Positions 61,391 to 64,000 of a stretch of DNA of 64,000 bases are shown here, piece after piece. Both the position numbers and the translations under genes were made by a program. The notes beneath the pieces are model-generated. The model did not search any database. It saw nothing but the letters and a program-made list of their open reading frames with translations, and had not been told where the DNA came from. The DNA is from Bermanella sp. WJH001. GTDB lineage: Bacteria > Pseudomonadota > Gammaproteobacteria > Pseudomonadales > Oceanobacteraceae. The stretch covers positions 1,101,155-1,165,154 of the forward strand of contig NZ_JASJOO010000003.1 of NCBI RefSeq assembly GCF_030070105.1, read 5' to 3'. Each line of letters starts with the position of its first letter. The stretch's first letter is position 1.

Positions 61391-64000
61391 GTGAAATTTG
61401 GATTCAACGGTTTACTGTTATGCTCGGCATATATTGTTAAGTTAAGTCTACTTACTGTTAGTGCTGCGGCCCTTGAAGTCAGTGCACAAGAGATTGTATT
61501 CCCTAATAGTGCGGTGGTGCCTGAGGATGATCCATATTTCATCCAAGACTCAACCAATGCTCGTTTAATTTATACACAGAAAACCAAACCACAGGCAGAA
61601 CATGCCGCGGCTTTAGGTGATAAGTTGCACCCCTTGTACGAAGCGACTTTTGGTTATCAATTAGATACGCCATTGTCAGTGGGGTTGATTTCAGGCAATA
61701 ACCAAATCGCCAATGGTTTTTCTACCCAGTATCCATCTAATCGTCAAATTAACTACATGGGCGGTGCACAGGTGCCGGATTACTTTGCATCAAGTTCTTG
61801 GTTAGATACCTTGTTATTGCATGAAACAGCCCATAACTATCAAACCAATGCGAAAAACAATCCGGTTTCCCGTGGTGTTTATAATGTGTTTCGTAATGGC
61901 AATATTTTCTTGCCGTTTTTCCCCGCGGTTACCCCCAATGTATTTGAATCCAGTTTTATTTTAGAAGGCAATGCTGTACTTAATGAGTCGTGGCATGGTC
62001 GAGGTGGCCGACTTTACAGTGGTCGCTATCGTGCTATGACCCATGTACAGGCCCATGCTGGCAACTTAAAAAAAGAACGTTTATACAATCAATCGCTGAA
62101 CTTTCCCTATCGTGAAGGGCATTATATTTTTGGTGGGCACTATCAATATTTCTTGGCTGAGAAATATGGTTTAGATAAAACCAATGAGTATTTTAAAAAC
62201 CGATCAAAATATTGGTACTTCCCTTTTAGTGTGAACAAACCAAGCAAAAGAACCTTTTTACAAAATTTTGATAGAAACTTCGATGAGTGGGTCGCCGCCA
62301 CCCAGAAAAAATCCGCTTCAATGGTGCTGACAAAAGGCGAGGTGTTGGCTCGTTCAAAATATTACTCTGATATGAATACACAACAGAATAAAGTTTTGTT
62401 GTTGGCATCAGAGGATGGGGTGACAGGCCCTGTGCTGTATCAGTTTGATATGGCCTCACAATCCATGAACCAAGCCTCATCATCGTTAGCTTTTGGACGG
62501 GTATTTTTACAGGATGGTGAATTTTATACGGTGAATGGTCGTGCAACCTCACCTTGGAAAATAACCCAAGGCTTATTTGATGAAAACGCTCTAATCAAAG
62601 AGGGCACTCAAGGAAAAATCATTCAAGGATATATGGATGATGGCCGTGCGGTTTATTTTGATGTGCTTTCATCATTTGTTAATCCCCAGTTGTATATCGG
62701 GGATGCATTTTATGAATCGGTACATTCGTCGGTTTTGGTCAGCAACGATCATCTTTACTATTTTAAACAAGATGGTGATAAACGAACCTTGTATCGAGAT
62801 AAACAAGCGCTTTACAGCTTCACCGGATTTTACGGTATTGTGGCCGATGTGGATGCAACAGGTGCGGTTTATTTTATTGCAAATAGCCCATTAGGCAGTT
62901 CTGTTTATAAGGTAAAAGATAACAAGGTAAATCGCGTAGCAAAGGGTGATAATATTGTTGCGGCTAAATTAGCAGGCAATAATCAGCTCATTGTTGAGGC
63001 CATATCAGCCGATGATTATTATTATTCATTAATTAAAATGGATGAGATATCTGAATCACCTTATGTTGTGACATTGATGTGGGACAATGCGGATCATCCG
63101 TTACATTCACAGTTAACACATTTTGATGATTTAGAAAATCAAACATTAGACAACGAAGAGCCTTATGGTTTTTTTAATACTCTAAGTTACAGTGCTGGTA
63201 ATGTTTTAGTTGCCAAAACTGAAGATGGTGATTCAGTTTATGATTTTTCAGCTGTTTTTTCTGACCCGCTTACTTACCATGAATTAACACTAAGAGCCCA
63301 GCGCGATGAAGATAAGAGTGTTTTACTTGGTGCCCGTTATAGTAATAATCAGCATTTTTTATTGTATGGCTTTGAAAGCTATTATGTTGCAAAAGATGGT
63401 CTTGAAGAGTACAAAAATTTAAGCACTCGTGATTTAGATAGTCGTGATTATGGTATTGCGGTCGATGTAAAACTGCCTTTTTTAAGATCCGGCTATTGGA
63501 GTGGGGCGCTGGATGCAGGCTTTTATCAAGATTATAAAAATATTGATAGGGAGCCATTATCACTTAATGTATCCATTAATCGAGCACAAGCATTTGGCCA
63601 TAGCTTTTATTATAACGAACTCTTTTCAATGAATGCATATGCCACTGAAGATCGTGGTGATCAAATAACAGGGGCGGCTTTGCGAGTGGCTACTTCCTTT
63701 CCTTATGAAACCTTTGCTGGGATTAAAGCAAAATACTCAGAAAGCGATGCAGGTGTTTCTCAAAGTGAGCGACGAGGGGTTGAGTTAAACGATGCTATTT
63801 CCTTTTTAGGTAAAGACCCAAGTGCATTTGTAATGACGTCTTTAAAAGGGGATGTGTACGCCAGTCGTGTGAGTTTTACTGAAATTAACGCATCAAAAGT
63901 ATTTAATGGTTCGGCTTATTATTTTAAGTTTCCATTATCACTACAGCGTGAGGTGCTCAGTCTTGCTTATCGTCATTATGAAATTGATGGTGTGTTAGCG
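61391..64000 (+). CDS. Partial: large secreted HExxH metallopeptidase-like protein with beta-propeller and barrel-like C-terminal part
   Basis: Open for 870 codons to the window edge; the 3' end is missing. GTG start with AGGGA (61380-61384) six bases upstream. A signal peptide (about 1-26) is followed by a domain with the zinc motif H144-ETA-H148 (LLLHETAHNYQ) and a candidate third ligand E192 in FILEGNAVLNES, a gluzincin-like layout. A long middle part has repeated short blocks resembling a beta-propeller, and the last 200 visible residues show alternating amphipathic strands with aromatic ends like an outer-membrane barrel. I do not recognise a named family. It would act at the cell surface; the role is unknown. 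Confidence 0.78.
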   Translation, partial: MKFGFNGLLLCSAYIVKLSLLTVSAAALEVSAQEIVFPNSAVVPEDDPYFIQDSTNARLIYTQKTKPQAEHAAALGDKLHPLYEATFGYQLDTPLSVGLISGNNQIANGFSTQYPSNRQINYMGGAQVPDYFASSSWLDTLLLHETAHNYQTNAKNNPVSRGVYNVFRNGNIFLPFFPAVTPNVFESSFILEGNAVLNESWHGRGGRLYSGRYRAMTHVQAHAGNLKKERLYNQSLNFPYREGHYIFGGHYQYFLAEKYGLDKTNEYFKNRSKYWYFPFSVNKPSKRTFLQNFDRNFDEWVAATQKKSASMVLTKGEVLARSKYYSDMNTQQNKVLLLASEDGVTGPVLYQFDMASQSMNQASSSLAFGRVFLQDGEFYTVNGRATSPWKITQGLFDENALIKEGTQGKIIQGYMDDGRAVYFDVLSSFVNPQLYIGDAFYESVHSSVLVSNDHLYYFKQDGDKRTLYRDKQALYSFTGFYGIVADVDATGAVYFIANSPLGSSVYKVKDNKVNRVAKGDNIVAAKLAGNNQLIVEAISADDYYYSLIKMDEISESPYVVTLMWDNADHPLHSQLTHFDDLENQTLDNEEPYGFFNTLSYSAGNVLVAKTEDGDSVYDFSAVFSDPLTYHELTLRAQRDEDKSVLLGARYSNNQHFLLYGFESYYVAKDGLEEYKNLSTRDLDSRDYGIAVDVKLPFLRSGYWSGALDAGFYQDYKNIDREPLSLNVSINRAQAFGHSFYYNELFSMNAYATEDRGDQITGAALRVATSFPYETFAGIKAKYSESDAGVSQSERRGVELNDAISFLGKDPSAFVMTSLKGDVYASRVSFTEINASKVFNGSAYYFKFPLSLQREVLSLAYRHYEIDGVLA

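Overview
This is a 64 kb chromosomal stretch from a free-living, probably marine, moderately low-GC gammaproteobacterium. The window contains a complete ectoine operon with its own aspartate kinase and EctR-type regulators, PtsP (nitrogen-PTS enzyme I), FolX, an AotP/HisP-type basic amino acid ABC transporter, several RND pumps, and Pseudomonas-like palindromic intergenic repeats. Together these point towards the Oceanospirillales (Oleispira/Bermanella/Thalassolituus-like). That placement is inferred from gene content and was not tested by any search. I see no tRNA, rRNA, CRISPR array, insertion sequence or prophage; the repeats are short palindromic intergenic elements.

Layout. 0-7 kb: a plus-strand lipid-modification operon (fatty acid desaturase, SnoaL-like protein, FAD amine-oxidase-like protein, DUF1365, Cfa-like methyltransferase), then a terminator and an SDR/DUF2878/secreted-protein trio. 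7-11 kb: a large CHASE-PAS-PAS-GAF hybrid histidine kinase. 11-15 kb: DUF4345 protein, GDSL lipoprotein, lipase-chaperone-like protein, AraC regulator, SEC-C protein. 15-21 kb: M42-like peptidase, ptsP, mgtC-like gene, alkaline phosphatase lipoprotein. 21-27.3 kb: the osmoprotection locus, with two tandem EctR-type MarR regulators facing ectA-ectB-ectC-ask and a fifth, overlapping TPR membrane-protein gene. 27-32 kb: GAF histidine kinase, GNAT protein, Crp/Fnr regulator, class II aldolase, MEST-like hydrolase. 32-34.5 kb: a minus-strand HAD phosphatase-folX-folE-thioesterase group. 34.5-42 kb: a SnoaL-AraC fusion regulator followed by amine oxidase, aldehyde dehydrogenase and K+ channel, small proteins, a hydrolase and a second PuuB-like oxidase. 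42-53 kb: a Kef-type antiporter, then a minus-strand efflux block (czcA, czcB, czcI-like, HAE1 RND pump and its adaptor). 53-61 kb: two diguanylate cyclases, a class V aminotransferase, a four-gene arginine/ornithine-type ABC transporter and an EamA exporter. 61.4 kb to the end: an incomplete, very large secreted protein with an HExxH zinc-protease motif.

How the parts work together. The best-supported regulatory story is at the ectoine genes. The ectR-ectA intergenic region holds a sequence that matches, at 17 of 18 positions, the operator I remember for EctR of Methylomicrobium alcaliphilum. A second, weaker copy lies about 80 bp closer to ectA, and a terminator-like hairpin sits between ectB and ectC. 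Other notable points are a conserved gene whose only well-placed start codon is ATC, a SnoaL-AraC fusion, a czc-type metal efflux set lacking its outer-membrane component, a lipase chaperone without a neighbouring lipase, and clustered palindromic repeats of several families.
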